Shown here in pieces: positions 16,995 through 23,678 of a stretch of DNA of 25,625 nt. The stretch is from RGIG7213 sp045545665. GTDB taxonomy: Bacteria > Bacillota > Clostridia > Oscillospirales > CAG-272. How positions within the stretch are numbered: position 1 is the first letter of the stretch; every line of letters begins with the position of its first letter. Below the pieces are notes generated by a model that saw nothing but the letters and a program-made list of their open reading frames with translations, did no database searches and was not told the origin of the DNA. Both the position numbers and the translations under genes were made by a program. Location: contig JAZQBL010000011.1 of NCBI GenBank assembly GCA_045545665.1, forward strand, positions 1 to 25,625, written 5' to 3'.

Positions 16995-17189
16995 GTGGAT
17001 ATTGATCTTATAATAAAGGTGGCAGGTGTCGGCATCCTCGTAGCCTTTGCGTACCAGATACTTTCAAAAAGCGGCCGTGACGAGCAGGCAATGCTCGTAT
17101 CTCTTGCAGGTATAATAATAGTTATGCTGATGCTGCTCACGAGAATATCCTCGCTCATAAGCACAGTAAAAGCCATATTCGGGTTATGA
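16995..17189 (+). CDS. spoIIIAC: Stage III sporulation protein AC
   Basis: This 64-residue membrane protein has two hydrophobic helices. The N-terminal pattern DLIIKVAGVGILVAF closely fits SpoIIIAC (AGVGI..AF). It probably starts at GTG 16995; no good Shine-Dalgarno is present. It is a membrane part of the SpoIIIA complex. The stop overlaps the spoIIIAD start by four bases. Confidence 0.92.
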   Translation: MDIDLIIKVAGVGILVAFAYQILSKSGRDEQAMLVSLAGIIIVMLMLLTRISSLISTVKAIFGL

Positions 17190-17566
17190 GTATCGCCGTC
17201 GTTTCTTTTTTTGCGCTCGTCCTGTCGCTTCTCGTTCTTTTCGTGCGGTCTGCACACCGTCAGATGGGAACGCTTCTTTCCGTCTGCTGTGCCGTCTGGC
17301 TTCTGTCGCTGTGCATAGTAAACGTAAGACCGCTCGTAGAGTACGCCGTAACGCTTTCGGAAAAGTCGGGCTTCGGGGAATATATGCCGTACGTTTTGAA
17401 ATCGCTGTGCATCGGCTTTTTCGGCACAGTCTGCGGCGAAATATGCAAGGATATCGGGGAAGGGGCAATAGCATCGGCGCTTCTGTGTGTCAGCAAGCTT
17501 TCGATAATTGCCGTCTGCCTTCCGCTCATCAAGGAAATCACAACGCTCGCTTTATCGTATATATGA
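17186..17566 (+). CDS. spoIIIAD: Stage III sporulation protein AD
   Basis: This 126-residue protein has about four hydrophobic helices, related in topology to SpoIIIAC plus an extra segment, and similar in length to SpoIIIAD (about 130). It carries the conserved-looking CIGFFGTVCGEICKDIGEGAIAS near the middle. It overlaps spoIIIAC upstream and spoIIIAE downstream through ATGA, indicating translational coupling. It is part of the mother-cell membrane assembly of the channel. Confidence 0.92.
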   Translation: MSIAVVSFFALVLSLLVLFVRSAHRQMGTLLSVCCAVWLLSLCIVNVRPLVEYAVTLSEKSGFGEYMPYVLKSLCIGFFGTVCGEICKDIGEGAIASALLCVSKLSIIAVCLPLIKEITTLALSYI

Positions 17567-18651
17567 AAAAAATAATATATTTTTCTTTATTGGTATATAT
17601 TTTGTGCGGTGCTTTTCAGCTTTTTGCAAGCGCTTCGGAGCTTGATATTTCAGACTCTCTTCTACCGTACGTTGACGGTGAAATAAACAAGATCACAAAC
17701 GGTGATATCGAAAATTACACCTCGGATATAGCAAACGGCAAGGGGAATATTTTTTCGGATATGAAGGAGTCGGTAAAGCATCTTGCACCGGATTTTAAAA
17801 AGTCGTTTTTCACGCTTTTGTGTGCACTGATCCTGTCGGGCGTTATTTCATCTCTAAAGAGTTCATTTTCCGATAGCGACGACGTTTGCGGACTCGCAGG
17901 AGTCGTTGTTTGCAGTATTCTTTTGTTTTCTCTTATGCAAACAGCATTTGATCTTGTGAAGCTGTGTTTGCAGTCGAGTATCACTTTTATGACAGCTCTG
18001 CTCGGTATAACTTGCACGATTCAAGGTCTCAGCGGAAACGTCGGTACGGCGCAGCTTTCTTTATCAACGCTTTCGGTCGTGCTTTTCGGCATACAGTCGG
18101 TGCTGTCGTATCTGCTTTTTCCCATGATGTGTGCTATGTTCGGAATAACCGTTGCAAACACCGTGAAGGAAAGCACGGAGCTTACGGAAATATCGTCCAC
18201 CGTTAAAAAAACGTGCGTTTTTATTCTGACGGCGTGCGGTTTTGTCTGTTCGCTTTTTTTCACCGTCGGCACAGCCTTTTCCTCGCTTACGGAAGGTGTG
18301 CTTAAAAAGGGTGTGAAGTTTGCCGCAGGCTCGTTCATTCCGATCGTCGGTTCATCGCTTTCCGATGCGTACGACGCCGTCTATTTCAGTCTTTCATCTC
18401 TTAAGGTAACAGCGGGGGCGTCGGGGATCGTCGTTCTTTTGCTCACGTTTGCACCGCCCGTGCTTTGCCTTTGCGGTATTAAAGCGATGCTGTACGTATG
18501 TGAGGTCATATCACAAAGCCTTTCGCTGAAACGGCAGGTCAGGCTGATGAACACCTGCGGCGACATTCTTTCTGTAATGATCGCCCTGTGCTGTTTTTCA
18601 TTCGTCGTCTTTTCCGTCTTCTGCGGCGCGTTTATGAAGGTGTCACTATGA
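17563..18651 (+). CDS. spoIIIAE: Stage III sporulation protein AE
   Basis: This 362-residue polytopic protein has an N-terminal signal-like segment ending FASASELD (about 1-25), an extracytoplasmic stretch to about residue 80, and then six or more hydrophobic helices. It resembles SpoIIIAE of Bacillus (about 399), proposed as the permease-like core of the channel. The frame is open well upstream, but ATG 17563 is the start because it gives the signal peptide and the ATGA overlap with spoIIIAD. The stop overlaps spoIIIAF in the same way. Confidence 0.94.
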   Translation: MKKIIYFSLLVYILCGAFQLFASASELDISDSLLPYVDGEINKITNGDIENYTSDIANGKGNIFSDMKESVKHLAPDFKKSFFTLLCALILSGVISSLKSSFSDSDDVCGLAGVVVCSILLFSLMQTAFDLVKLCLQSSITFMTALLGITCTIQGLSGNVGTAQLSLSTLSVVLFGIQSVLSYLLFPMMCAMFGITVANTVKESTELTEISSTVKKTCVFILTACGFVCSLFFTVGTAFSSLTEGVLKKGVKFAAGSFIPIVGSSLSDAYDAVYFSLSSLKVTAGASGIVVLLLTFAPPVLCLCGIKAMLYVCEVISQSLSLKRQVRLMNTCGDILSVMIALCCFSFVVFSVFCGAFMKVSL

Positions 18652-19109
18652 GGGAGCTTTTAATATCCGTCGTATCCGTGAGCATCCTTTCGTCCATATT
18701 CCTTATGATAATGCCCGACGGAGGGCTGAAAAAATACGTAAAGCTTGCAATCTCTCTCGTTTTCATCGCCTTCGTTTTTTCATCCTTCAATGGTGTAGAT
18801 CTTGAAAATACGCTGAAAATGCCGGATCATACAGTCGAGGATATGACAGACGGGACGTATGATATGATCGTTGATAAAACCAAAGAAAATATCGGGAATG
18901 CTGTGACATCCGAAATTTGTGAAAAATTTAACATAAGAAAAGAAGACTTGACGGTCGATATAACGCTTTCGGGGGAATACTCGGCACTTGAAATACAGTC
19001 GCTTGTCGTTTCGGTCAAGGGATTATCAAATTCCGTAAAAGTAACGGGAATAAAAAATTATTTGTCGGATACGTTCGGCAAATACGCATCTGTGAGGTTT
19101 GAAGAATGA
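18648..19109 (+). CDS. spoIIIAF: Stage III sporulation protein AF
   Basis: This 153-residue protein has two N-terminal hydrophobic helices (about 3-20 and 29-46) with PDGGLKKYVK between them, as in SpoIIIAF. A soluble domain with the alternating hydrophobic pattern of a ring-building motif follows. The upstream in-frame extension to 18588 lies within spoIIIAE; ATG 18648 gives the ATGA overlap. It is a membrane component of the SpoIIIA complex. Confidence 0.92.
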   Translation: MRELLISVVSVSILSSIFLMIMPDGGLKKYVKLAISLVFIAFVFSSFNGVDLENTLKMPDHTVEDMTDGTYDMIVDKTKENIGNAVTSEICEKFNIRKEDLTVDITLSGEYSALEIQSLVVSVKGLSNSVKVTGIKNYLSDTFGKYASVRFEE

Positions 19110-19594
19110 CGGAGCTAAGATCGTTTATTACAAAAAACAAATCGGCATCAATACTGCTGGCAATTGCCCTTTTGGGTACGATCATCCTTGTTTTTTCATC
19201 CGGTGACGGTACTGAAAAAAGCGGTGAAAAAACAGCAAGTGAGGAATATATAAAGGGCGTTGAGCATAAGATTGAACAAATGGTATCGCAGGTATGCGCA
19301 GGGGAGGCGACCGTAATTGTAACGGCAGAATCGGAAGAAGAATATGTATATGCTGAAAACGTGCAGGAAGTAACGGAAAAAAGCTCAAACGAAGCTATCA
19401 GGACGTCAAAAACGAGCGAATGTGCCGTCGTCGGCGGGCAGGCTCTCATAAAAAGCGTGGTAAAGCCGAAGATACGCGGCATTGCGGTCGTTTGTAAAAA
19501 CGGCGACGATCCGATAATACAAAGTAAAATTATCGGTCTTTTGTCGTGTGCGTACGGTCTGTCGAGCGCAAAAATATACGTTTCGGGAAATTGA
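19106..19594 (+). CDS. spoIIIAG: Stage III sporulation protein AG
   Basis: This 162-residue protein has one transmembrane helix (about 14-31), a short Ser/Glu linker and a ring-building domain (about 48-160) with ATVIVTAESEEEYVYAENV and VVKPKIRGIAVVC. In Bacillus, SpoIIIAG (about 229 residues) forms a large ring in the intermembrane space; this version is clearly shorter. It overlaps spoIIIAF by ATGA. Confidence 0.93.
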   Translation: MTELRSFITKNKSASILLAIALLGTIILVFSSGDGTEKSGEKTASEEYIKGVEHKIEQMVSQVCAGEATVIVTAESEEEYVYAENVQEVTEKSSNEAIRTSKTSECAVVGGQALIKSVVKPKIRGIAVVCKNGDDPIIQSKIIGLLSCAYGLSSAKIYVSGN

Positions 19595-19611
19595 CCGAAG
19601 AAAGGTAGATC

Positions 19612-20163
19612 ATGAAGATATTCAAAACGGAAAACCCTGACAGAAAGAAGATAAACTTCAAAGAAATAATTGAAAAAATAGGCAAAAGAAATCTCGTTAT
19701 TGCAGGCACGGTCGTCGTAATCGGGCTTGTCATTTACTTAAACTGGTTTATTTTTGACAAAAACCCCGTAGATGTACCTACGGCAGATGCAGGGATCGAA
19801 AACTCCGACAAAACGGATGATTATTTTTCCGTATCGCTCATAAACAGAAACAGGGCAAGAGACGAGGCGATCGAAGTCCTCCAAACGGTTGTCGATTCCG
19901 GTGCATCAAATGAAGCATCCGCATCTGCCATGGCAGATATTGCAAGGATCGCCTCCGAAATCGAAAAAGAAGCAAATATTGAGGAGCTTGTCAAGTCAAA
20001 AGGCTTTTCGGAATGTGTCGCCGTCTTGTCCGGCAACGGTATAAATATTATCGTTAAGAACGACGAAGAAGCGCTTTTGCCGAATCAAATAGCGCAAATA
20101 AAAGAAATTGCATACAAAAGTGCAGGGGTTCTTCCCGAAAACGTCGTAATTATAGAAAAATAA
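19612..20163 (+). CDS. spoIIIAH: Stage III sporulation protein AH
   Basis: This 183-residue protein has a basic cytosolic tail, one transmembrane helix (about 28-46) and a YscJ/FliF-like ring-building domain (about 85-182), with helices rich in Ala and Glu before VAVLSGNGINIIVKN. SpoIIIAH binds SpoIIQ from the forespore, joining the two halves of the channel. Length is below the Bacillus protein (218). GAAAGG lies upstream, 17 bases after spoIIIAG. A parS-like palindrome begins right after its stop codon and a terminator follows. Confidence 0.95.
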   Translation: MKIFKTENPDRKKINFKEIIEKIGKRNLVIAGTVVVIGLVIYLNWFIFDKNPVDVPTADAGIENSDKTDDYFSVSLINRNRARDEAIEVLQTVVDSGASNEASASAMADIARIASEIEKEANIEELVKSKGFSECVAVLSGNGINIIVKNDEEALLPNQIAQIKEIAYKSAGVLPENVVIIEK

Positions 20164-20179
20164 TGTTCCACGTGGAACA
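20164..20179. promoter_or_regulatory. parS: parS-type centromere site 1
   Basis: TGTTCCACGTGGAACA is a perfect 16-bp palindrome that fits the bacterial parS consensus (TGTTNCACGTGAAACA in Bacillus; the fully symmetric form is known from Pseudomonas). ParB/Spo0J binds such sites for origin segregation and SMC loading. It starts at the first base after the spoIIIAH stop codon. An identical copy lies 1.6 kb away. Confidence 0.85.
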
Positions 20180-20183
20180 ATAT

Positions 20184-20221
20184 AATACCCCCCGATGGTC
20201 GATCGGGGGGTATTGATTTTT
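20184..20221 (+). terminator. Terminator of the spoIIIA operon
   Basis: A perfect 13-bp stem, AATACCCCCCGAT (20184-20196) with its complement (20202-20214), has a 5-nt loop and is followed by GATTTTTTA. It sits between convergent genes; the minus side has no clear T tract, so it mainly serves spoIIIA. Confidence 0.92.
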
Positions 20222-20224
20222 TAT

Positions 20225-21664
20225 TCAAACGTTTACCGAATAATCCTTTTTAAATCCGTGCGCTCCGAATATCTGCCACTTTCCAACGCCTAAACGCTGT
20301 AAAACTGCATTTCTCTCCTCGGCACACAGCTTCGGGTCCGTATCGACCGACGTCATCAGTATCGGCGCGTACTTGTTGTATTTTCCCTGCTCGGGTGTAA
20401 GTCCGTGCATATTTATATAAATATCACCCGTTATTGCAATGTGATTGGTGTAATCTATGAAAACAGTCTCGCCTTGAAGATGTCCGCCCTTGCCCTCGTA
20501 CACTTCAAAATTCAGCTCGCCGAAATTGTAAAATCCTATCTGCGTCAAGGGCTTGTCGTATAGCTCGTACCCTTTCCACAATTTTACGATCTTTTGAGGA
20601 TTTACGGGCTTGTATTCGGTAAGGATCTTGCAAATTTTAATGTACGGCCTGTGTAAAGGATTTTCTTCACGGTATCCGTTTTCGTTATTGTACTCTTTTT
20701 CAAGGCATTTTGCCGTTTTTTCGTTGGTGATGATCTCGTCAAACATCGGCAAAAGTCCGCAGTGGTCTACGTCCGCATGCGTTATGAGTATGCGCTTTTT
20801 TATTTTTGAAAAATCGGGAATAATATTTTTAAAAATTTCAAGCATTTCGCTTTGGTAACAAGCGTAACCGCTGTCAACAAACAAATATTCGCCGCAGCTT
20901 TTAATTATCATCGTGTTGCTTCCGCAAGGCGGCTCGATCAAGATGATCTCCGTGTTTTCGGTTATGCTGTGAGAGGTTATGCGCGGAATGAAGCTTTTTC
21001 CCTTTGAAATGCTCAAAAGCTCCGCAAACTTGCTTATGCTGTCGAACGTCTTATACGGTGATGAACCTCTTTCGTCAAGCGTTTGCATGGCAAGGTTGAC
21101 GTTTATCAAAAGCTCCTGCTTTGCATCTGCCGAAAGTCCCATCATCTGCGACAGACCTAAAACGTAGTTGTTATAAAAAATGCTGTTGTCGTAGACGTTT
21201 TTCGAGCGGTTGTAGTCGATAACTCGGACACTGCACAGTTTTTCCGCACTTCTCAAAAAGCAGGTGATCTTTTCGGGATCGTCAACGTACAGTCCCATTT
21301 TGAAATACTGATAATCCGTTCCGTTTTCCTGCGAGCTTATATAGGAAATATTGAAATTGAATTCACTTATAAGCTTGAGTACATCCGTAACGCTTCCGGG
21401 GACGTCTTTTAAACAGAATTCCAGCAAAACTATGCTCGTTTTGCTTTCACCGTTGCTGTCAAGATATCCTATTTTTTCAAGCTCCAGATCTGCTTTCAGG
21501 AGCTGTTCTTCCGTTCCTTCCGCATCAATGAACAGCGTGTGCGAGTCAACAGCCTTATTGTAGCTTACACGCGTAATATTTATCCCGAGTGAGGAAAAGC
21601 ACTCACTTGCCTTTAAAAACGCACCGATATGGTCGGGCATAGATGTAATATATGTCTTTTTCAT
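20225..21664 (-). CDS. ACT-ACT-MBL fold fusion protein
   Basis: This 479-residue cytosolic protein begins with two ACT-like domains (about 1-68 and 75-150: PDHIGAFLKASECFSSLGINI and KDVPGSVTDVLKLISEFNFNI), which usually bind amino acids. A helical linker follows, then a metallo-beta-lactamase fold (about 235-479). Its metal motif is HADVDH (296-301), with Asp298 where zinc MBL enzymes have the second His. GGHLQGETVF, ITGDIYIN and FGAHGFKKD are the later ligand regions. The frame is open 33 codons upstream, but ATG 21664 has GGAG at the right distance and starts the ACT domain. It has its own promoter and is flanked by two parS-type sites. The reaction is unknown; amino-acid-controlled hydrolase or oxidoreductase activity is inference. 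Confidence 0.8.
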   Translation of the reverse strand: MKKTYITSMPDHIGAFLKASECFSSLGINITRVSYNKAVDSHTLFIDAEGTEEQLLKADLELEKIGYLDSNGESKTSIVLLEFCLKDVPGSVTDVLKLISEFNFNISYISSQENGTDYQYFKMGLYVDDPEKITCFLRSAEKLCSVRVIDYNRSKNVYDNSIFYNNYVLGLSQMMGLSADAKQELLINVNLAMQTLDERGSSPYKTFDSISKFAELLSISKGKSFIPRITSHSITENTEIILIEPPCGSNTMIIKSCGEYLFVDSGYACYQSEMLEIFKNIIPDFSKIKKRILITHADVDHCGLLPMFDEIITNEKTAKCLEKEYNNENGYREENPLHRPYIKICKILTEYKPVNPQKIVKLWKGYELYDKPLTQIGFYNFGELNFEVYEGKGGHLQGETVFIDYTNHIAITGDIYINMHGLTPEQGKYNKYAPILMTSVDTDPKLCAEERNAVLQRLGVGKWQIFGAHGFKKDYSVNV

Positions 21665-21692
21665 AATAATCTCCATCAGAAACTGTTCCTTT

Positions 21693-21721
21693 ATTATATC
21701 ACAACACAGCATAAATTGCAA
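21693..21721 (-). promoter_or_regulatory. Promoter of the ACT-MBL gene
   Basis: On the minus strand TTGCAA (21716-21721) and TATAAT (21693-21698) have a 17-nt spacer. The T tract of the preceding terminator ends three bases before the -35. Confidence 0.78.
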
Positions 21722-21724
21722 CAG

Positions 21725-21755
21725 AAAAAAAGAACCGCCCGAAAAAATTTCGGGC
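21725..21755 (-). terminator. Minus-strand terminator upstream of ACT-MBL
   Basis: An 8-bp stem, GCCCGAAA (21737-21744) with TTTCGGGC (21748-21755), has a 3-nt loop and on the minus strand is followed by GGTTC and seven T residues (21725-21731). It would end transcripts from the small lipoprotein gene or the putative RNA upstream. Confidence 0.8.
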
Positions 21756-21770
21756 AGGATCATAATTTAA

Positions 21771-21786
21771 TGTTCCACGTGGAACA
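21771..21786. promoter_or_regulatory. parS: parS-type centromere site 2
   Basis: This is an identical TGTTCCACGTGGAACA palindrome to the one at 20164-20179, placed between transcription units upstream of the ACT-MBL promoter. Two exact copies within 1.6 kb make chance unlikely. Confidence 0.85.
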
Positions 21787-21860
21787 TTTTTCACCAAATA
21801 AACGGTATTATGCGGTTTTTACTTTCTTTTTGTATTCAATGTATCCGTCAAATTTTCTTT

Positions 21861-21944
21861 AAAAAGCCCTCGCGCGTTTTATCTGCTTTGTAACGACAAA
21901 CAGGCATGAGAGATGCCAAAACAAGTAAGTGAGTCAATGAGGGC
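21861..21944 (-). ncRNA. Candidate structured RNA with terminal T tract
   Basis: Read on the minus strand, GCCCTC (21944-21939) can pair with GAGGGC (21871-21866), which is followed by five T residues. Inside lie a 5-bp hairpin GGCAT/ATGCC (21903-21917) and an 8-bp stem with one bulge, CTG-TTTGT/ACAAA-CAG (21883-21903). This would be a closed multi-hairpin fold of about 84 nt ending like a terminator. The outer stem is short. A short frame starting MPVCRYKADKTREGF overlaps it and soon stops, so a decayed coding remnant is an alternative. The family is not recognised. Confidence 0.3.
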
Positions 21945-22021
21945 AAATATCATAACTTTTATCAAAGCAACACCAATATGAATTTATAAACCGCTTCCGA
22001 AAATAACTTCATATCTACCAC

Positions 22022-22483
22022 CTATTGTTTTTTCTCAATTACATCTTTATTCCCTTCAAACGTGATCTTTAACGGTTTACCGTCAGACATTTCCGTTTTT
22101 ATAACCGTTTCAGGGCGGATGATCACGCCTTTTTCCTCAAAAAGCACTTTATCCGAAAGGCAGTTGAATTCATAAACAAACGCTCCCAATTCATCCACGA
22201 ACACGATCCTTTGCACATTTTCCGATACGCCGTACTCAACTTGACTTATGGATATATCAAGACCGTATTTTTTGGCAAATTCGTCGCCGTCTGCATAGCA
22301 GTCATCGGAGGCGAAAACGTATCCTTTATCAAATTCAAATGAAAACACGTCAGATACCGTCATTTTTTCTTGTTCACCTGCTGCTGATATAAGCTTTTTG
22401 GCATAATCTTCGCTTTTCTCCCCACAGGAAGCAAAAGAAAACAGCAAAACCATACACATAGCAAAAACAAAAATTCTTTTCAT
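22022..22483 (-). CDS. Small lipoprotein of unknown function
   Basis: This is a 153-residue exported lipoprotein. MKRIFVFAMCMVLLFSFASC is a clear signal peptide with a FASC lipobox. The mature part is acidic, with VSDVFSFEFDKGYVF, QRIVFVDELGAFVYEF and a C-terminal ITFEGNKD, suggesting a small mixed alpha/beta domain. I do not recognise a named family. GGAG lies seven bases before the ATG. It lies 25 bases after the upstream small gene on the same strand, so the two probably share its promoter. Confidence 0.75.
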   Translation of the reverse strand: MKRIFVFAMCMVLLFSFASCGEKSEDYAKKLISAAGEQEKMTVSDVFSFEFDKGYVFASDDCYADGDEFAKKYGLDISISQVEYGVSENVQRIVFVDELGAFVYEFNCLSDKVLFEEKGVIIRPETVIKTEMSDGKPLKITFEGNKDVIEKKQ

Positions 22484-22508
22484 ATTTTCTCCATACCAAA
22501 AACGAGCA

Positions 22509-22979
22509 TCAAATCCTTTGTCGAAAGTTCAAATATTTTTGCAGGATCTCTTCCGTTTCGTTTTTATCGGCTGTATATTCCTCTATCTCGTTACATATCC
22601 AGGCATAATAATCGGTGATCGCTTCAATAAAAGAAGATAAGATCTCTTCGACAGTGCTACGCTCCGTCCGCACAGGAAGACGTATCTGCGGAATATCGTC
22701 CTTGTTGTCAAAAAAAGGATAAGATGAAAAATCCGACCAATAGAACAAATAGCCTACCCGCTTGCCTTTTCGGCTGACCAAGTAGTGATTATATTCAAAA
22801 TCGACCCACAAAGTTATGGGGATACGATAATTATTCTCTACCCACTTTACAAAAGTGCGAAGCTCGTCTTCGACCTCTTTTGAAATTCTTTTATCAAACC
22901 CTATATCAAATCCGGGTAAAATATTTTCAGAAACGCGTAATTCCGTATTTTGCGCTCTTTTCCACACACTTTCAGTCAC
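22509..22979 (-). CDS. Uncharacterised 156-residue cytosolic protein
   Basis: This protein has no signal peptide or membrane helix. Features are an N-terminal helical acidic region, an aromatic core (ITLWVDFEYNHYLVSRKG, GYLFYWSDFSSYPFF), IPQIRLPVRTE, and a C-terminal acidic helix (about 110-153). It starts at GTG 22979 with a good AGAGGTGG site and a strong promoter just upstream, which supports real expression. It is first of two genes with the small lipoprotein. No function can be assigned; a lone immunity-like or housekeeping accessory protein is possible but unsupported. Confidence 0.68.
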   Translation of the reverse strand: MTESVWKRAQNTELRVSENILPGFDIGFDKRISKEVEDELRTFVKWVENNYRIPITLWVDFEYNHYLVSRKGKRVGYLFYWSDFSSYPFFDNKDDIPQIRLPVRTERSTVEEILSSFIEAITDYYAWICNEIEEYTADKNETEEILQKYLNFRQRI

Positions 22980-22996
22980 AATACCACCTCTTTCAC

Positions 22997-23025
22997 ATTA
23001 TACCACACAACATCGCATTTTGCAA
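22997..23025 (-). promoter_or_regulatory. Promoter of the small gene pair
   Basis: On the minus strand TTGCAA (23020-23025) and TATAAT (22997-23002) have a 17-nt spacer. The leader is very short, about 12 nt before the GTG start. Confidence 0.78.
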
Positions 23026-23027
23026 TA

Positions 23028-23060
23028 AGATAAAAGATCCGCCCGAAAATCCGGGCGGAT
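23028..23060 (-). terminator. Terminator after the ppdK-like tail remnant
   Basis: A 9-bp stem, ATCCGCCCG (23037-23045) with CGGGCGGAT (23052-23060), has a 6-nt loop and is followed on the minus strand by CTTTTATCTTATT. It lies 16 bases beyond the stop codon of the degenerate ppdK tail. Confidence 0.7.
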
Positions 23061-23076
23061 GATTTTATGAAATTAA

Positions 23077-23117
23077 TTATTTCATATCCTTAATAGCTGC
23101 CTGTGGTGCTATCAGCA
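23077..23117 (-). pseudogene. Degenerate copy of the ppdK 3' end
   Basis: Minus-strand translation gives LIAPQAAIKDMK and a stop, close to the true ppdK end LAAAQAAIKESK. The DNA shares an exact 17-bp block (23087-23103 with 23689-23705) and then GTGCTATC after a shortened gap. The match fades beyond about 40 bp. Like the true gene end, it is followed closely by a hairpin terminator. Confidence 0.65.
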
Positions 23118-23152
23118 AAAGGGGGAAATCAATCATTCCTGTGAATACTAGA

Positions 23153-23569
23153 CTATGCTTCGTAGAGTTGCAATGCATACTCATTCTCAAATACGGGGAT
23201 ACATTGATACTGAGATATTCTAATATTAAAAAACTTCTCAACCGCGGCCACAATTTCCCGAATCATCTCTTCTGAACAATCTTCTGTGTGCATCTCTGAA
23301 TACGCCAATTCCGGCACAGGAAAACCGCCATCTATATTTAAATAAACTTTCTTCCCGTTTTTTGCACAGTAGGTTATATCTGTGATACCATTATTGTTCG
23401 TACCGCCTGCGATATCACGCTTTGACAATATAGAAAAATTGTCCGCTTTCTCAAATAAAGACTGATAAAAACAAAACGCCTCGTAGTCATTCGTAATATC
23501 ATATTCATTCTGTTTATTTGCCCTAAAATGCACCTTTATGTAAGCTATATATCCTGCTGAAGCATTCAT
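23153..23569 (-). CDS. Uncharacterised 138-residue protein
   Basis: This small cytosolic protein has no signal peptide or recognised motif. It has a short N-terminal beta strand pair (GYIAYIKVHF), AGGTNNNGITDITYCAKNGKKVYLNIDGGFP in the middle, and an acidic C-terminal helix followed by YQCIPVFENEYALQLYEA. GAGG lies nine bases before the ATG and a TTGCAA/TATAAT promoter just upstream. The gene lies between the true ppdK end and a degenerate copy of that end, so it was probably placed there by insertion or duplication. It looks more AT-rich than ppdK. Confidence 0.65.
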   Translation of the reverse strand: MNASAGYIAYIKVHFRANKQNEYDITNDYEAFCFYQSLFEKADNFSILSKRDIAGGTNNNGITDITYCAKNGKKVYLNIDGGFPVPELAYSEMHTEDCSEEMIREIVAAVEKFFNIRISQYQCIPVFENEYALQLYEA

Positions 23570-23588
23570 CTTTTATTACCTCTTTTTA

Positions 23589-23616
23589 ATTATACCAAAA
23601 AACAAAACTTTTGCAA
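23589..23616 (-). promoter_or_regulatory. Promoter of the 138-residue protein gene
   Basis: On the minus strand TTGCAA (23611-23616) and TATAAT (23589-23594) have a 16-nt spacer. The -35 lies four bases beyond the ppdK terminator T tract. Confidence 0.72.
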
Positions 23617-23620
23617 TTAG

Positions 23621-23656
23621 AAAAAGCTTCCCCACCGAGTAAGCAGTGGGGAAGCT
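23621..23656 (-). terminator. Terminator of ppdK
   Basis: A perfect 11-bp stem, AGCTTCCCCAC (23625-23635) with GTGGGGAAGCT (23646-23656), has a 10-nt loop and on the minus strand is followed by TTTTTC. It lies 22 bases beyond the ppdK stop. Confidence 0.88.
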
Positions 23657-23678
23657 GATTAACTTATAAAGACAGCAA

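Noticed and set aside
17311..17562. N-terminal extension of spoIIIAE
   Set aside because: This is spoIIIAD read in another frame; the ATGA overlap start gives the expected signal peptide.
21665..21763. 33-codon N-terminal extension of the ACT-MBL protein
   Set aside because: It crosses the predicted promoter; ATG 21664 has a proper GGAG site.
22022..23569. Toxin-immunity or defence island
   Set aside because: Three small genes of unknown function show no toxin, nuclease or effector motif, and no large partner gene is present.
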